The notes beneath the pieces are model-generated. The model saw only the letters and a program-made list of their open reading frames with translations, had not been told where the DNA came from and did not search any database. Shown one piece after another: positions 9,288-18,100 of a stretch of DNA of 64,000 bases (its first letter is position 1; the number at the start of each line of letters is the position of its first letter). Position numbers and translations under genes: made by a program. This DNA is from Rhizobium sp. CIAT894 (GTDB taxonomy: Bacteria; Pseudomonadota; Alphaproteobacteria; Rhizobiales; Rhizobiaceae). The DNA is taken from NCBI RefSeq assembly GCF_000172795.2, contig NZ_CP020947.1, forward strand, positions 1,429,001 through 1,493,000. Reading direction: 5' to 3'.

Positions 9288-10061
9288 TCAAATTTCAGAA
9301 TTTTTTCGATGCTGTTGCGACTCAGTTAATGCCAGCAACGCGGCGAAGACGACAAGCGACGAAAGCCATCCGAGAACGACGTCGGAAAGGTAATGCGCGC
9401 CAAAGGATAGCCGCATCGCAGGCGTCAGGATCGAGATCGCTGCCACGGGGGCCGCCACTGCATAGCGCAGGGATTTCGGAACGAACAGCAGAAGGCAGAA
9501 GAGCCAGCCGGCGCTCGCTGCCTCGCCCGAGATGAACGAGCAGTTCGAGACGCATTTTCCGGCAAGCGAACCTGCCTCGACGAAATGCAGCGCACCGCCG
9601 AAAATATCCGTCTGTATCGGCCGCGGCCGGCCCCAATGTTCCTTCAGGATAACATTGACGAGCAGCACCGGCCCGATCAGCAGCGTTCCGAGCGAGACTT
9701 TCAGCTTGTTTGCCCGCTCGGCGTTGAAGGTCGCGCCATGCTGCTGGTAACATTCGATGAGTTTCCACGCCATGACGATCGCCACGACATAGGGCAGCCG
9801 GAAGAAGATATTGCGCAGCAGGTCGAAATTTCCGGAATCGCGATAGGGAAAGCCGCCGCAGATGCTTCCGGGGGCCGCCGTCGCGTCGCAATCCGTGGCC
9901 AGGAAGAAAAGCTGGGAAAAATAGATGTCTATCGCGGGAAAGGCGCGAAAGACGGCAAGCAGCACCCACCACGTCCAGAACAGCAGCATGAATGCGCCGA
10001 AAGTCGTTTTCGGCAGGCGGATTGCCAGGCTCCGCCATGGATTTTTCGGGAAAACTGTCAA
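9288..10061 (-). CDS. PAP2 family membrane phosphatase (candidate lipid A phosphatase)
   Basis: A 257-residue integral membrane protein of the type 2 phosphatidic acid phosphatase superfamily. Motif C1 is KEHWGRPRP (K-x6-RP) and motif C3 is RLSFGAHYLSD (R-x5-H-x3-D). Motif C2, normally PSGH, reads ISGE, so the C2 histidine is replaced by glutamate. About six membrane helices are visible. Rhizobium uses PAP2 enzymes (LpxE, LpxF) to remove lipid A phosphates, and adjacency to lptF is suggestive, but the substrate is not shown by sequence. The start is a TTG at 10061 preceded closely by an in-frame stop; no clear ribosome site is visible. Undecaprenyl-pyrophosphate or phospholipid phosphatases are alternatives. 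Confidence 0.8.
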   Translation of the reverse strand: MTVFPKNPWRSLAIRLPKTTFGAFMLLFWTWWVLLAVFRAFPAIDIYFSQLFFLATDCDATAAPGSICGGFPYRDSGNFDLLRNIFFRLPYVVAIVMAWKLIECYQQHGATFNAERANKLKVSLGTLLIGPVLLVNVILKEHWGRPRPIQTDIFGGALHFVEAGSLAGKCVSNCSFISGEAASAGWLFCLLLFVPKSLRYAVAAPVAAISILTPAMRLSFGAHYLSDVVLGWLSSLVVFAALLALTESQQHRKNSEI

Positions 10062-10107
10062 CGCGAATATCTACGAAACTGACGAAAACATGAGGGCCAT
10101 CATGGCC

Positions 10108-10135
10108 GCTGGCGACCATAACAATTGTCGCCAGC
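10108..10135. promoter_or_regulatory. 9-bp inverted repeat in divergent promoter region
   Basis: GCTGGCGAC (10108-10116) and GTCGCCAGC (10127-10135) form a perfect inverted repeat with a 10-base spacer, between the PAP2 gene and pepA. It ends two bases before the pepA -35 hexamer, so it could be an operator. A structured leader for the PAP2 gene is the alternative. Confidence 0.4.
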
Positions 10136-10137
10136 CA

Positions 10138-10166
10138 TTGACAGACCCGCCAAACGCGAAATTATC
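10138..10166 (+). promoter_or_regulatory. Candidate pepA promoter
   Basis: TTGACA at 10138-10143, a 17-base spacer, then ATTATC at 10161-10166, 38 bases before the pepA ATG. The -35 is perfect; the -10 is weak. Placement in the divergent intergenic region supports it. Confidence 0.45.
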
Positions 10167-10204
10167 CGCCAGGGACGGATTTCGAGAATCCCAGCGGAGA
10201 AGAC

Positions 10205-11695
10205 ATGTCAGCAAAGTTCGAAATTTCATTCTCAAAGTCGGCAAAGCTCAGTGGAGGCCTGGCGATCTTGTTGAAGACCGCAGACGCCGACAGTCCTGCG
10301 GGCGCCGACACAGTCGATCCGGCCGGCGTGATCGCCAAGGCTGCCAGGATCGCCCGATTCTCCGCGAAATCTATGAGCGTTCTCGATATTGTCGCCCCGG
10401 AAGGCGCCTCCGTCGAGCGCATCGTCGTTATCGGGCTTGGCAAGACCGCCGGCCTCACCCCCCATGATTGGCTGAAGGCCGGCGGCGCTGCGGCGGCGAA
10501 AATCAAGAATACCGACAAGGCCGCCGTCTTCATCGACGTGCCCGGCCTAGAGACGAGCGCGCGGGCCGCCGCCGATTTCGCCCTCGGCCTGCTGCTGCGC
10601 GCCTATAGCTTCGATACCTATAAGACGAAGAAGGGCGACGACGAGGAGAAGCCGGCAAAATCCGTCAAGGTGACGATCGTCACCGCCGATCCCGCCGGCG
10701 CCAAGGCGGCGTTTGCCGATTCCGAAGCGATCGCCGGCGGCGTCAATCTTGCCCGCGACCTCGTCAACGAGCCGCCGAACGTGCTCGGGCCTGTCGAGTT
10801 CGCCGCCAAGGCGAAAGAGTTGGAAAAACTCGGCGTCGAGGTGGAGATCCTGACCGAGAAGGAGATGCGCCGCCTCGGCATGGGCGCCCTTCTCGGCGTC
10901 GCCCAGGGCTCAGTGCGTCCGCCGCGCCTGGCGGTCATGCAGTGGAAGGGCGGCAGGGCCAAGGATCGTCCCATCGCCTTCATCGGCAAGGGCGTCGTTT
11001 TCGATACCGGCGGCATTTCGATCAAGCCGGCCGCGGGCATGGAGGACATGAAGGGCGATATGGGTGGTGCGGCAGCCGTCACCGGCCTTATGCATGTGCT
11101 CGCCTCCCGCAAGGCCGCCGTCAACGCCGTCGGCATTATCGGCCTGGTCGAGAACATGCCTGACGGCAACGCCCAGCGTCCGGGCGACATCGTCACCTCG
11201 ATGTCCGGCCAGACGATCGAGGTGATCAATACCGATGCCGAAGGCCGCCTCGTGCTTTGCGATGCCCTTTGGTACTGCAACGATCGTTTCAATCCGCAGT
11301 TCATGATCAATCTCGCCACGCTGACCGGCGCAATCGTCGTGGCGCTCGGCAATGTCCATGCCGGCCTGTTCTCCAATGACGATCAGCTTTCCGCCCGGCT
11401 GACGGCAGCCGGCCTTTCCACCAACGAGAAGCTCTGGCGCATGCCGCTCGGTAAGGACTACGACAAGCTGATCGACAGCAAGTTCGCCGACATGAAGAAC
11501 ACCGGCGGCCGGCAGGCCGGCTCGATCACCGCGGCGCATTTCCTCAAGCGCTTCGTACAGGATACGCCCTGGGCGCATCTCGATATCGCCGGCACGGCGA
11601 TGGGCTCGCCGCAGGATGAGATCAACCAGTCCTGGGGTTCCGGTTTCGGCGTGCGCCTGCTCGACGAACTCGTTCGCGCCCATTATGAAGCCTGA
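10205..11695 (+). CDS. pepA: Leucyl aminopeptidase (M17)
   Basis: Dizinc cytosolic aminopeptidase releasing N-terminal residues from peptides; PepA in some bacteria also binds DNA. The 496-residue protein has the M17 active-site lysine K262 in [10 protein letters not shown] with metal ligand D267. It also has [13 protein letters not shown] and the invariant NTDAEGR box starting at N342. Length is typical. The AGCGGAGAAG ribosome site supports the ATG at 10205. The TGA stop shares one base with the holC start, an arrangement conserved in many proteobacteria. Confidence 0.97.
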   Translation: MSAKFEISFSKSAKLSGGLAILLKTADADSPAGADTVDPAGVIAKAARIARFSAKSMSVLDIVAPEGASVERIVVIGLGKTAGLTPHDWLKAGGAAAAKIKNTDKAAVFIDVPGLETSARAAADFALGLLLRAYSFDTYKTKKGDDEEKPAKSVKVTIVTADPAGAKAAFADSEAIAGGVNLARDLVNEPPNVLGPVEFAAKAKELEKLGVEVEILTEKEMRRLGMGALLGVAQGSVRPPRLAVMQWKGGRAKDRPIAFIGKGVVFDTGGISIKPAAGMEDMKGDMGGAAAVTGLMHVLASRKAAVNAVGIIGLVENMPDGNAQRPGDIVTSMSGQTIEVINTDAEGRLVLCDALWYCNDRFNPQFMINLATLTGAIVVALGNVHAGLFSNDDQLSARLTAAGLSTNEKLWRMPLGKDYDKLIDSKFADMKNTGGRQAGSITAAHFLKRFVQDTPWAHLDIAGTAMGSPQDEINQSWGSGFGVRLLDELVRAHYEA

Positions 11696-12144
11696 TGACG
11701 GACGTTCTTTTCTATCATCTGACCGAAACCAGGCTGGAAGACGCGCTTCCACCGCTGATCGACAAAAGCGTCGAGCGCGGCTGGCGCGTTGCCGTCCAGA
11801 CGCGTGAGCCGGCGCGGCGCGATGCTCTCGACGCGCATCTTTGGACTTTCCGCGAGGAGAGCTTCCTGCCGCACGGCATCGACGAGGGCGATTTCGCCGA
11901 AAGCCAGCCGGTGCTTTTGACGGTGACGTCAGGCAATGCCAATGCGGCGACCGTGCGTTTCATCATCGACGGCGCCGAGCCACCGCCGGTCGAGGCCTAT
12001 GAGCGCATCGTCTTCATGTTCGACGGTCACGACCAGGAGCAACTTGAGGCCGCCCGCGCGCAGTGGAAGAAGCTGAAAGGCGAGGGACATAACCTCACCT
12101 ATTGGCAGCAGACCCCGGAAGGGCGGTGGGAGAAGAAGGCCTGA
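11695..12144 (+). CDS. holC: DNA polymerase III chi subunit
   Basis: Chi links the clamp loader to single-stranded DNA-binding protein at the replication fork. The 149-residue protein shows the family opening VLFYHLTE, LPPLIDKSVERGWRVAVQT and LWTFREESFLPHG. It ends with the YERIVFMFDG and WKKLKGEGHNLTYW segments. It is coupled to pepA by a TGATG overlap, the classic pepA-holC pairing. The gene ends at a hairpin repeat facing a minus-strand gene. Confidence 0.94.
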   Translation: MTDVLFYHLTETRLEDALPPLIDKSVERGWRVAVQTREPARRDALDAHLWTFREESFLPHGIDEGDFAESQPVLLTVTSGNANAATVRFIIDGAEPPPVEAYERIVFMFDGHDQEQLEAARAQWKKLKGEGHNLTYWQQTPEGRWEKKA

Positions 12145-12162
12145 CGTCGCTTCCCACGCCAC

Positions 12163-12236
12163 GCCGATAACTGCATGCATAAAAACGACAAGCCAAAGCG
12201 CGTCGCATCGATCAAGTTTCGATGCGACGCGCTTGG
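12163..12236. repeat. Palindromic intergenic repeat B, copy 1 (likely bidirectional terminator)
   Basis: A 15-bp perfect stem (12196-12210 with 12220-12234) and 9-base loop, with an AT-rich CATAAAAAC leader segment. The same arrangement recurs at 35958-36027. Both copies lie between convergent genes, so the element may end transcription from both sides. Similar short palindromes are common in Rhizobium intergenic DNA. Confidence 0.7.
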
Positions 12237-12253
12237 CGTTTCAGTAAGGCCGC

Positions 12254-13180
12254 TCAGTCGTGGAACGCCTCGACGAACTTGCGCTTGCCGAGCATGAAGG
12301 CGTCGGCGACGTGCCGCAGCGGCGCGAGATCGACATCCGATTTGCCGGCCTTGATGATTTCGGCGAAGCGACGGTAGAGCGAGGGATATTCCTGTTCCGG
12401 CTCGGCGAAGGTCAGCGTGCCGTCCACCGAAAGCTTGGCGCCGCCCTCGGCGAGAACCATCTGGCCGGCCGCCGTTTCCGCAACGATGTCCCAGCTCTGT
12501 TTGCCGGTCTGGCGCCAGTCGAATTCGGCATGAACGGGCAGGCCGCCGGCATCCTGGAAGCGAATGTCGGCGGCGATCGGCGCATCGCGGTTTTCAGGGA
12601 ATTCGAGCACGGCTCCCGTGATGAAGATCTGCCGCGGCAGGATGTGGGTGACGATCGACAGCGCGTTGATGCCGGGATCGAAAACACCGAGACCGCCGGC
12701 CTGCCAGATCCAGTCCTGGTTCGGATGCCAATGGCGGACATCCTCCTTCCAGATCACATGCACGCTTTTGATCGTCGTCGCGGCAAGAAACGCCTTGGCG
12801 GCTTCGACGGCCGGCGCATAACGCGAATGCCAGCTGGCAAAGAGCGAGGCGCCCTGCTTGCTCGCAAGCGCCTCGAGATCGGCCACTTCGCTCAGCGTTG
12901 CGCCGGGCGGTTTTTCCAGGAAGACATGCTTGCCGGCGACGAGCGCCTTATAGGCGGCCTCGTAACGATATTGCGGCGGCATGCAGAGCGAGACGGCATC
13001 GATGGAAGGCTCGGCGTCGAGCATCGCTTCGATCGTCGTATAGCTGTTGATGCCTTCGACGGTGCCGTGGCGGCTTGCCGTAGCGACGAGCTTGAAATCC
13101 GGGTTCTTGGCGATGGCAGGAAGGTGCTGGTCGCGGACGATCTTGCCGACGCCGACGATGGCGAGGTTGATTGGAGACAT
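12254..13180 (-). CDS. Gfo/Idh/MocA oxidoreductase, D-galactose 1-dehydrogenase-like
   Basis: A 308-residue NAD(P)-dependent sugar dehydrogenase. The N-terminal Rossmann fold begins INLAIVGVGKIVRDQHLPAI, and the GKHVFLEKPPG motif carries the family catalytic lysine. The middle segment WKEDVRHWHPNQDWIWQAGG, followed by LGVFDPGINALSI, closely matches what I recall of Pseudomonas D-galactose 1-dehydrogenase. Oxidation of galactose or arabinose to the lactone is therefore the best guess. The gene stands alone, convergent with holC and 113 bases downstream of the prolyl oligopeptidase gene. Substrate is inferred; family membership is certain. Confidence 0.85.
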   Translation of the reverse strand: MSPINLAIVGVGKIVRDQHLPAIAKNPDFKLVATASRHGTVEGINSYTTIEAMLDAEPSIDAVSLCMPPQYRYEAAYKALVAGKHVFLEKPPGATLSEVADLEALASKQGASLFASWHSRYAPAVEAAKAFLAATTIKSVHVIWKEDVRHWHPNQDWIWQAGGLGVFDPGINALSIVTHILPRQIFITGAVLEFPENRDAPIAADIRFQDAGGLPVHAEFDWRQTGKQSWDIVAETAAGQMVLAEGGAKLSVDGTLTFAEPEQEYPSLYRRFAEIIKAGKSDVDLAPLRHVADAFMLGKRKFVEAFHD

Positions 13181-13293
13181 GGTTTCGCTCGAGCCTGTGA
13201 AAAGTATGATTTATTGCGCTTCTTTTAGCAGAAAGGAGAGCGTCGACAAGCTCTCCCCTTCATTCTCTTCTATCCTACCGCATGATGGCCCAT

Positions 13294-15336
13294 CTACCTC
13301 ATGATAGTTTGGCGAAGGAAGCTGTAACCCATCGCCGCGCGGGCGGCGCGCTCTTCGGAATTGCCGTCGCCGCCATGCCCGCCGGAGCCGAATTCATGGA
13401 AGAGTGGCTGGTGTCCTGCCTCCTCCAGCCGCGCCGCAAAGCGGCGCGCATGCGAGGGATGCACACGGTCGTCATTGGCGGAGCTTTCGATATAGATCGG
13501 CGGATAGGCAACCTCCGTTGCCGGCCTGATATTGTGAAGTGGCGAATAACCGAGCATGAAATCCCGGTCTTCCGGTATCTCCGGATTGCCGTATTCGTCC
13601 ATCCAGGCCTGTCCCGCGCTGAACAGGTGGAAGCGTGTCATGTCGAGCACCGGCACCTGGCACCAGCCGGCGCCGAAATCCGCTGGGTAACGCGTCAGCA
13701 TCACCCCGGTCAGCAGGCCGCCATTGCTGCCGCCTTGGCAGGCGATCCGCGACGGCACGGTATAGCCGCGGGCAACGAGATCGCGGGCGATGGCGACGAA
13801 ATCGGCAAACGCCCGGTCTCGCCCCTGCCGCTTGGCGCTGCGATACCAGTCGGGCCCGAATTCGCCGCCGCCGCGGATATAGGCCTGCACATAGGCGCCG
13901 CCTTGCTCCAACCAGCGCCCTGTTACGCCGGAATAGGTCGGCGATAGCGAGACATCGAAGCCGCCATAGCCATAAAGCAGCACCGGCAAAGCGCCCTTGG
14001 TCCAGTGCTTCGGCAGGACCAGCCGGTAGGGCACTTTTGTTCCGTCTTCCGAGACAGCTTCCAGCAGTTCGGATGACATATCCGTCGCGTCGAAATAACG
14101 CGGCGCAGCCGCGACAAAAATCGGTCCGGGCTCTCTGCTGCGATCCGAGAGTTCCAGCCGGTAGCAGGCCGGTGGCTGCAGGAAGCCCTGACCGACGATG
14201 TAGAGCGTATCGTCGCCGAGGTGCAGATCCGCGTGCAGCGGCCTGAAATAAGCCGTCTGCATGTCGGTCGGCAGCGCAATCTCGCGCTGTTCGGCATCGG
14301 GCTTGGTCAGGTCCAGCACCAGGAGGCGCGGACGCAGCCGGTCGGAGATGATGAAGACGCACCACTGACGCATCAGCATCATCTGCGAGATCGACTGGCC
14401 CTCGCCAGGCTGAAACAGGATCCGCTCCGGCCCGAGCACGGCCGTCTCAGAGGTCGGATCGAAGCGCTGCAGCACGAGGCTGCCGGTGGCAACGCGCTCA
14501 TCGGTCTTTGCCCGCCAAAGGCAATGATCGTGATTGAATTGGAAATCCGCCTCCTCGGGCAGATCGATACGCCGCCGCGCGCCGTCGTTGCCGATCAGGA
14601 ACGCGCTTGAGACGCCGATCTCATGGGCGGCGACGAAAATGTCGATCAGTCCGGCATTCGCCGAGGCGCCCGACAGGGCAGGGTCGATGATGAGATTGAA
14701 ACCGTAGACGTCCTCGTCGGCGGCCTCGAACATGATGGCGGCCTCTTCCGGCCGCTGCCCGCGCTTCAATCGCCGCCCGACGCGCGGCCATCCCGAGCGG
14801 GTCGCCGAATATCGGTCGATGGAACCGAAATAGCAGATCTCGTCGCGGCTCAGCCAAGTGGCGTGCGAGCGCGCGGCAGGCGTATCGAAACCGCCCTCGA
14901 CAATCTGTTTCCTCTCGGCGTCGAATTCGAGCAGCCGGAGAAGGTCGGAGCCGCCGTCCGAAAGCGTGAGCAGCACCCGCGTCGGCTCCCACGGGCAGGT
15001 GACGGCGCCGCGCCAGTTCCAGCGCTTGCCTTCGCCGACGCAGAAGGCGTCGAGATCGAACACCGGCTCCCAGGCGGCATCGGGCAGGGGAGCCAGGCCC
15101 GCCGGCAGACGGAGCCAGACGCCGAGCGGATTGTCCTTGCTCTGGCGGAAATCGAACAGCCACGCGCCGCGGCGCATCGGGACGATCAGCCTGTCCTGCC
15201 GCTCGATCAGCGCCTTGATCGCATCACGATCTTCGCCAAATTGCGGTGTTCGCAATGCCGCGTCGGAAAGCGCGTTGTGTTCGTCGATGAATTGGCGGGT
15301 GCGCGGATCATCGTCCGTTTCGAGGTGAAGGTTCAT
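13294..15336 (-). CDS. S9 family prolyl oligopeptidase
   Basis: A 680-residue serine peptidase with an N-terminal seven-bladed beta-propeller (residues about 70-400) and a C-terminal alpha/beta-hydrolase domain. The nucleophile S537 is in GGSNGG, the acid is in SSANDDRVHPSH, and H654 is in SGGHGGDG. The hydrolase domain opens with LLYGYGGFDVSLSPTYS. These enzymes cleave short proline-containing peptides and are usually cytosolic; no signal peptide is seen. It lies downstream of the monooxygenase operon, separated by 77 bases that hold a hairpin repeat, so it is probably a separate unit. Confidence 0.93.
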   Translation of the reverse strand: MNLHLETDDDPRTRQFIDEHNALSDAALRTPQFGEDRDAIKALIERQDRLIVPMRRGAWLFDFRQSKDNPLGVWLRLPAGLAPLPDAAWEPVFDLDAFCVGEGKRWNWRGAVTCPWEPTRVLLTLSDGGSDLLRLLEFDAERKQIVEGGFDTPAARSHATWLSRDEICYFGSIDRYSATRSGWPRVGRRLKRGQRPEEAAIMFEAADEDVYGFNLIIDPALSGASANAGLIDIFVAAHEIGVSSAFLIGNDGARRRIDLPEEADFQFNHDHCLWRAKTDERVATGSLVLQRFDPTSETAVLGPERILFQPGEGQSISQMMLMRQWCVFIISDRLRPRLLVLDLTKPDAEQREIALPTDMQTAYFRPLHADLHLGDDTLYIVGQGFLQPPACYRLELSDRSREPGPIFVAAAPRYFDATDMSSELLEAVSEDGTKVPYRLVLPKHWTKGALPVLLYGYGGFDVSLSPTYSGVTGRWLEQGGAYVQAYIRGGGEFGPDWYRSAKRQGRDRAFADFVAIARDLVARGYTVPSRIACQGGSNGGLLTGVMLTRYPADFGAGWCQVPVLDMTRFHLFSAGQAWMDEYGNPEIPEDRDFMLGYSPLHNIRPATEVAYPPIYIESSANDDRVHPSHARRFAARLEEAGHQPLFHEFGSGGHGGDGNSEERAARAAMGYSFLRQTIMR

Positions 15337-15358
15337 ATCTGACCTGCCGGCTCCTGTT

Positions 15359-15403
15359 CAGCGTCTTTTAAGACGCTGTAGCATTTTGAATTATGCAGGA
15401 GCC
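15359..15403. repeat. Palindromic intergenic repeat C, copy 1
   Basis: CAGCGTCTT paired with AAGACGCTG, followed by a conserved tail GTAGCATTTTGAAT. Related copies lie at 31943-31993 and 62879-62932. It occupies the gap between the LLM monooxygenase stop and the upstream region of the S9 peptidase gene. Confidence 0.6.
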
Positions 15404-15413
15404 AATATTTCGT

Positions 15414-16718
15414 TCAGGGCGAAATTGGCGCAGGCCGCGTGAGGCCGAGATGTGCGCGAAGCGTTGAGCCGCCATATTCCCTGCGGAACAGGCCGCGCTC
15501 CTGCAGGATCGGCACGACCAGCTGTGTGAAGTCTTCCAGGCCCTCGGGGAAAAAGGGCGGCATGACGTTGAAGCCATCGGCGGCGCGGCTTTCGAACCAT
15601 TGCTGCATCCTGTCGGCGATTTCGACCGGCGTGCCAAGGACGATATGGTGGCCGCGGCCGGCGGCAACGCGCAGTGCCAGCTGCCGGATGGTCAGATCCT
15701 CGCGCCTTGCCAGCGCGGTCAGGAGTTCGGCGCGGCTGCGCAACTGGTCGGAGATCGGAAGATCGGGTAGCGGGCCGTCGAGATCGTATTCGGCAAGGCT
15801 GTGGCCGATGCGTTCTTCCAGAAGCGGCATGGCGCTTTTGATATCCGTCCACCTGTCGAGTTCTGCAAGTTTGTCCGCGGCTTCCTTGGTCGTGCGGCCG
15901 ATCACCGGCAGAAAACCAGGCATGACGGCGATGTCGTCCGGCTGGCGCCCGAAACGAGCGACACGCTCCTTGAGGCTTCTGTAAAAAGCCTGCGCCTCTT
16001 CGAGGCTCTGCTGCGCGGTGAACACCACGTCGGCGGTGCGGGCGGCAAGGTCCTGGCCCGGTCCGGACGAGCCGGCCTGGATCAGGATCGGATGGCCCTG
16101 CGGTGCACGCGGAATATTCAGCGGTCCCTTGACGGAGAAATACTTGCCCTTGTGATCGAGGACACGGAGCTTGGCGGGGTCGGCGTAGACGCCGCTTTGC
16201 TTGTCCTTGACGAAGGCATCGTCGTCCCAACTGTCCCAGAGCCCGCGCACGACGTCGACAAATTCCTCGGCCACGGCGTAACGTTCGTCATGCTCGGGAT
16301 GGGCCTTGGAGAAATTGTTCGCCGTGCGGGCATAGGAGGTCGTGACGATATTCCAGGCGGCGCGGCCGTGGCTCAGATGGTCGATCGAGGCGAAGGCGCG
16401 GGCCGTGTGGTAGGGCTCTCCGTAGGTCGTCGACGCCGTTGCCGCCAGCCCGATCTTGTCGGTCACCATGGCCAGCGCGGACAGCAGCGTCAGCGGTTCG
16501 AAACGGGCGATCGTCGAGGGATGCGCATCGACGCCGCTGGTCAATCCGTCGGCCAGGAAGACCATATCGAATTTCGCTGCCTCGGCGATCTCGCATACGC
16601 GCTTCAACAAACCGAAATTTTCGCTTCCCGCCTCGGCGTGAGGATGACGCCAGCCGGATACGTGGTGGCCGGCCCCTTGCAGGAACAGGCCCAGGTGGAT
16701 TTCTCTCTTGCGGGTCAT
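15414..16718 (-). CDS. LLM class flavin-dependent monooxygenase (NtaA/SnaA/DszA family)
   Basis: A 434-residue two-component FMNH2-dependent monooxygenase of the bacterial luciferase superfamily. Visible features are IHLGLFLQGAGHHVSGWRHP, AATASTTYGEPYHTARAFAS and the family signature HGRAAWNIVTTS. The GHPILIQAGSSGPGQDLAA segment is also typical. Relatives oxidise nitrilotriacetate, EDTA, dibenzothiophene sulfone or sulfur amino acid derivatives. The start chosen is the ATG at 16718; a TTG at 16736 would overlap the PrpD stop (TTGA) and add six residues. It is the last gene of the ABC-PrpD operon. No flavin reductase gene is present nearby, so reduced flavin must come from elsewhere. Confidence 0.9.
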   Translation of the reverse strand: MTRKREIHLGLFLQGAGHHVSGWRHPHAEAGSENFGLLKRVCEIAEAAKFDMVFLADGLTSGVDAHPSTIARFEPLTLLSALAMVTDKIGLAATASTTYGEPYHTARAFASIDHLSHGRAAWNIVTTSYARTANNFSKAHPEHDERYAVAEEFVDVVRGLWDSWDDDAFVKDKQSGVYADPAKLRVLDHKGKYFSVKGPLNIPRAPQGHPILIQAGSSGPGQDLAARTADVVFTAQQSLEEAQAFYRSLKERVARFGRQPDDIAVMPGFLPVIGRTTKEAADKLAELDRWTDIKSAMPLLEERIGHSLAEYDLDGPLPDLPISDQLRSRAELLTALARREDLTIRQLALRVAAGRGHHIVLGTPVEIADRMQQWFESRAADGFNVMPPFFPEGLEDFTQLVVPILQERGLFRREYGGSTLRAHLGLTRPAPISP

Positions 16719-16732
16719 GGCAAAATCTTTCG

Positions 16733-18091
16733 TCAAACGAGGTTTTGGGCGGCATCGTGATTGAGCAGCGCCAGGAGTTTTCGAAGGTCGGCGGCGCTGT
16801 GCATGGTCCGGACGAGTGAGGGAATGTCGGCGAAGGCCGGATGGCGACCGGTCGCGTCAAGAAATTTTTCCGTCGGATCGGCCAGCCCCGGCAGGCCGTC
16901 GAAACGGCGCTGTATCGTGCTGCCGTCGGCAAGCGCGATATCGACGATCACGAAGCGGGTCTGCGGATCGCTCGACATGCGCGGCGCGGCCTCGTCATGG
17001 CGGCGGCCGGCTCGCTTGGCGAGCGCCATCAGCCGTGGCGCGACCGGCTGCCCATCAAAATGATCGAGCCGCAGGGCGCCGTCGATCAGGGCCGCCGCGA
17101 ACACGTATTCCGGGCTGAAGCGCGCCTCGATCCCGTTGGTGGGCTCGCTCACCACCAAGGCTGCATCCGCACCGGGCGGATAGGTGAAGGTGATGCGCGC
17201 GATTGCTTCTGCGCGCAGGCCTTCTCGGTTGAGATCGATGCCGAGAGAAGCGACCGGATGGCTGGCAGTGCAACAGGGATAGGCCTTCAGCGTCAGCCCG
17301 GGCGCGACGATCTGCCAGGGCGAGCCCCAGTTCTCGGTCAAGGCGGACAGGCGTTCCGCGCCGAAGGCAAAGACCGAATGGAAGCCTACCGGATTATCGA
17401 GAAAATCGGCCGCACCGCCAAAACCGGCCGCCGCCAAACGCGCCGACAACACACCGGATCGCGCTGCCATGCCGGCATGAAAGGGTTTGGCGTCCTTGCC
17501 GAACTGCAGCCGAAGGCCGGACGATTGCGTTGCCGCAAGGCCGAGTGCGACAGCGGTCTCCTCCGCCGAGGCGCGCTTGAGATGGGCGATTGCGGCGGCC
17601 GCGCCCATTGTGCCGAGCGTTGCCGTGGCATGGAAACCCTTCTCGTAGTGCTTCGAGCCGAGCGACAATCCCAGCCGCGCCATGGCTTCGAGCCCGACGA
17701 TATAGGAGGCGACCAGCGCCTCGGCGGAAAACGCGCGCCCGGCGGCCAACGCCAGCAGCGCCGGCATGATCACCGTCGTCGGGTGGCCGCGCACGCTTGC
17801 ATGCACGTCGTCATAGTCGAGCACATGGCCGGCATAGCCGTTGACGACCGACGCCGCCAGCGGATCGGTTCGGCGCGCGCTGCCAATCAGGATCGCCTCA
17901 CCCGGCAGATCGGCGCCGACGGCTTCAGCCAGAAGGCCGGTCGTGTTGTCTCGGGCGCCGGCAATCGCGCAGGCGAGAAAATCGATGATCGCCAGGCGGG
18001 CCGCGTCCATCGCTGCGGGATCCTTCGACGGGTCCGAGGAGATGATCGCCTGCGCGAATGCCGAGGTTAGAGGTGCGAATGTTCTCGTCAT
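16733..18091 (-). CDS. MmgE/PrpD family protein
   Basis: A 452-residue protein of the 2-methylcitrate dehydratase/iminodisuccinate epimerase/cis-aconitate decarboxylase fold. It has the N-terminal all-helical domain (AARLAIIDFLACAIAGA, VNGYAGHVLDYDDVHAS, the latter with the conserved D-D-H). Next come GFHATATLGTMGAAAA and the C-terminal lid with LKAYPCCTASHP. Members act on diverse carboxylic acids, so the substrate cannot be named. Neighbours are an amino-acid-type ABC transporter upstream (9-base gap) and a flavin monooxygenase downstream, pointing to catabolism of an imported compound rather than the methylcitrate cycle. Confidence 0.88.
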   Translation of the reverse strand: MTRTFAPLTSAFAQAIISSDPSKDPAAMDAARLAIIDFLACAIAGARDNTTGLLAEAVGADLPGEAILIGSARRTDPLAASVVNGYAGHVLDYDDVHASVRGHPTTVIMPALLALAAGRAFSAEALVASYIVGLEAMARLGLSLGSKHYEKGFHATATLGTMGAAAAIAHLKRASAEETAVALGLAATQSSGLRLQFGKDAKPFHAGMAARSGVLSARLAAAGFGGAADFLDNPVGFHSVFAFGAERLSALTENWGSPWQIVAPGLTLKAYPCCTASHPVASLGIDLNREGLRAEAIARITFTYPPGADAALVVSEPTNGIEARFSPEYVFAAALIDGALRLDHFDGQPVAPRLMALAKRAGRRHDEAAPRMSSDPQTRFVIVDIALADGSTIQRRFDGLPGLADPTEKFLDATGRHPAFADIPSLVRTMHSAADLRKLLALLNHDAAQNLV

Positions 18092-18100
18092 GACAATATC

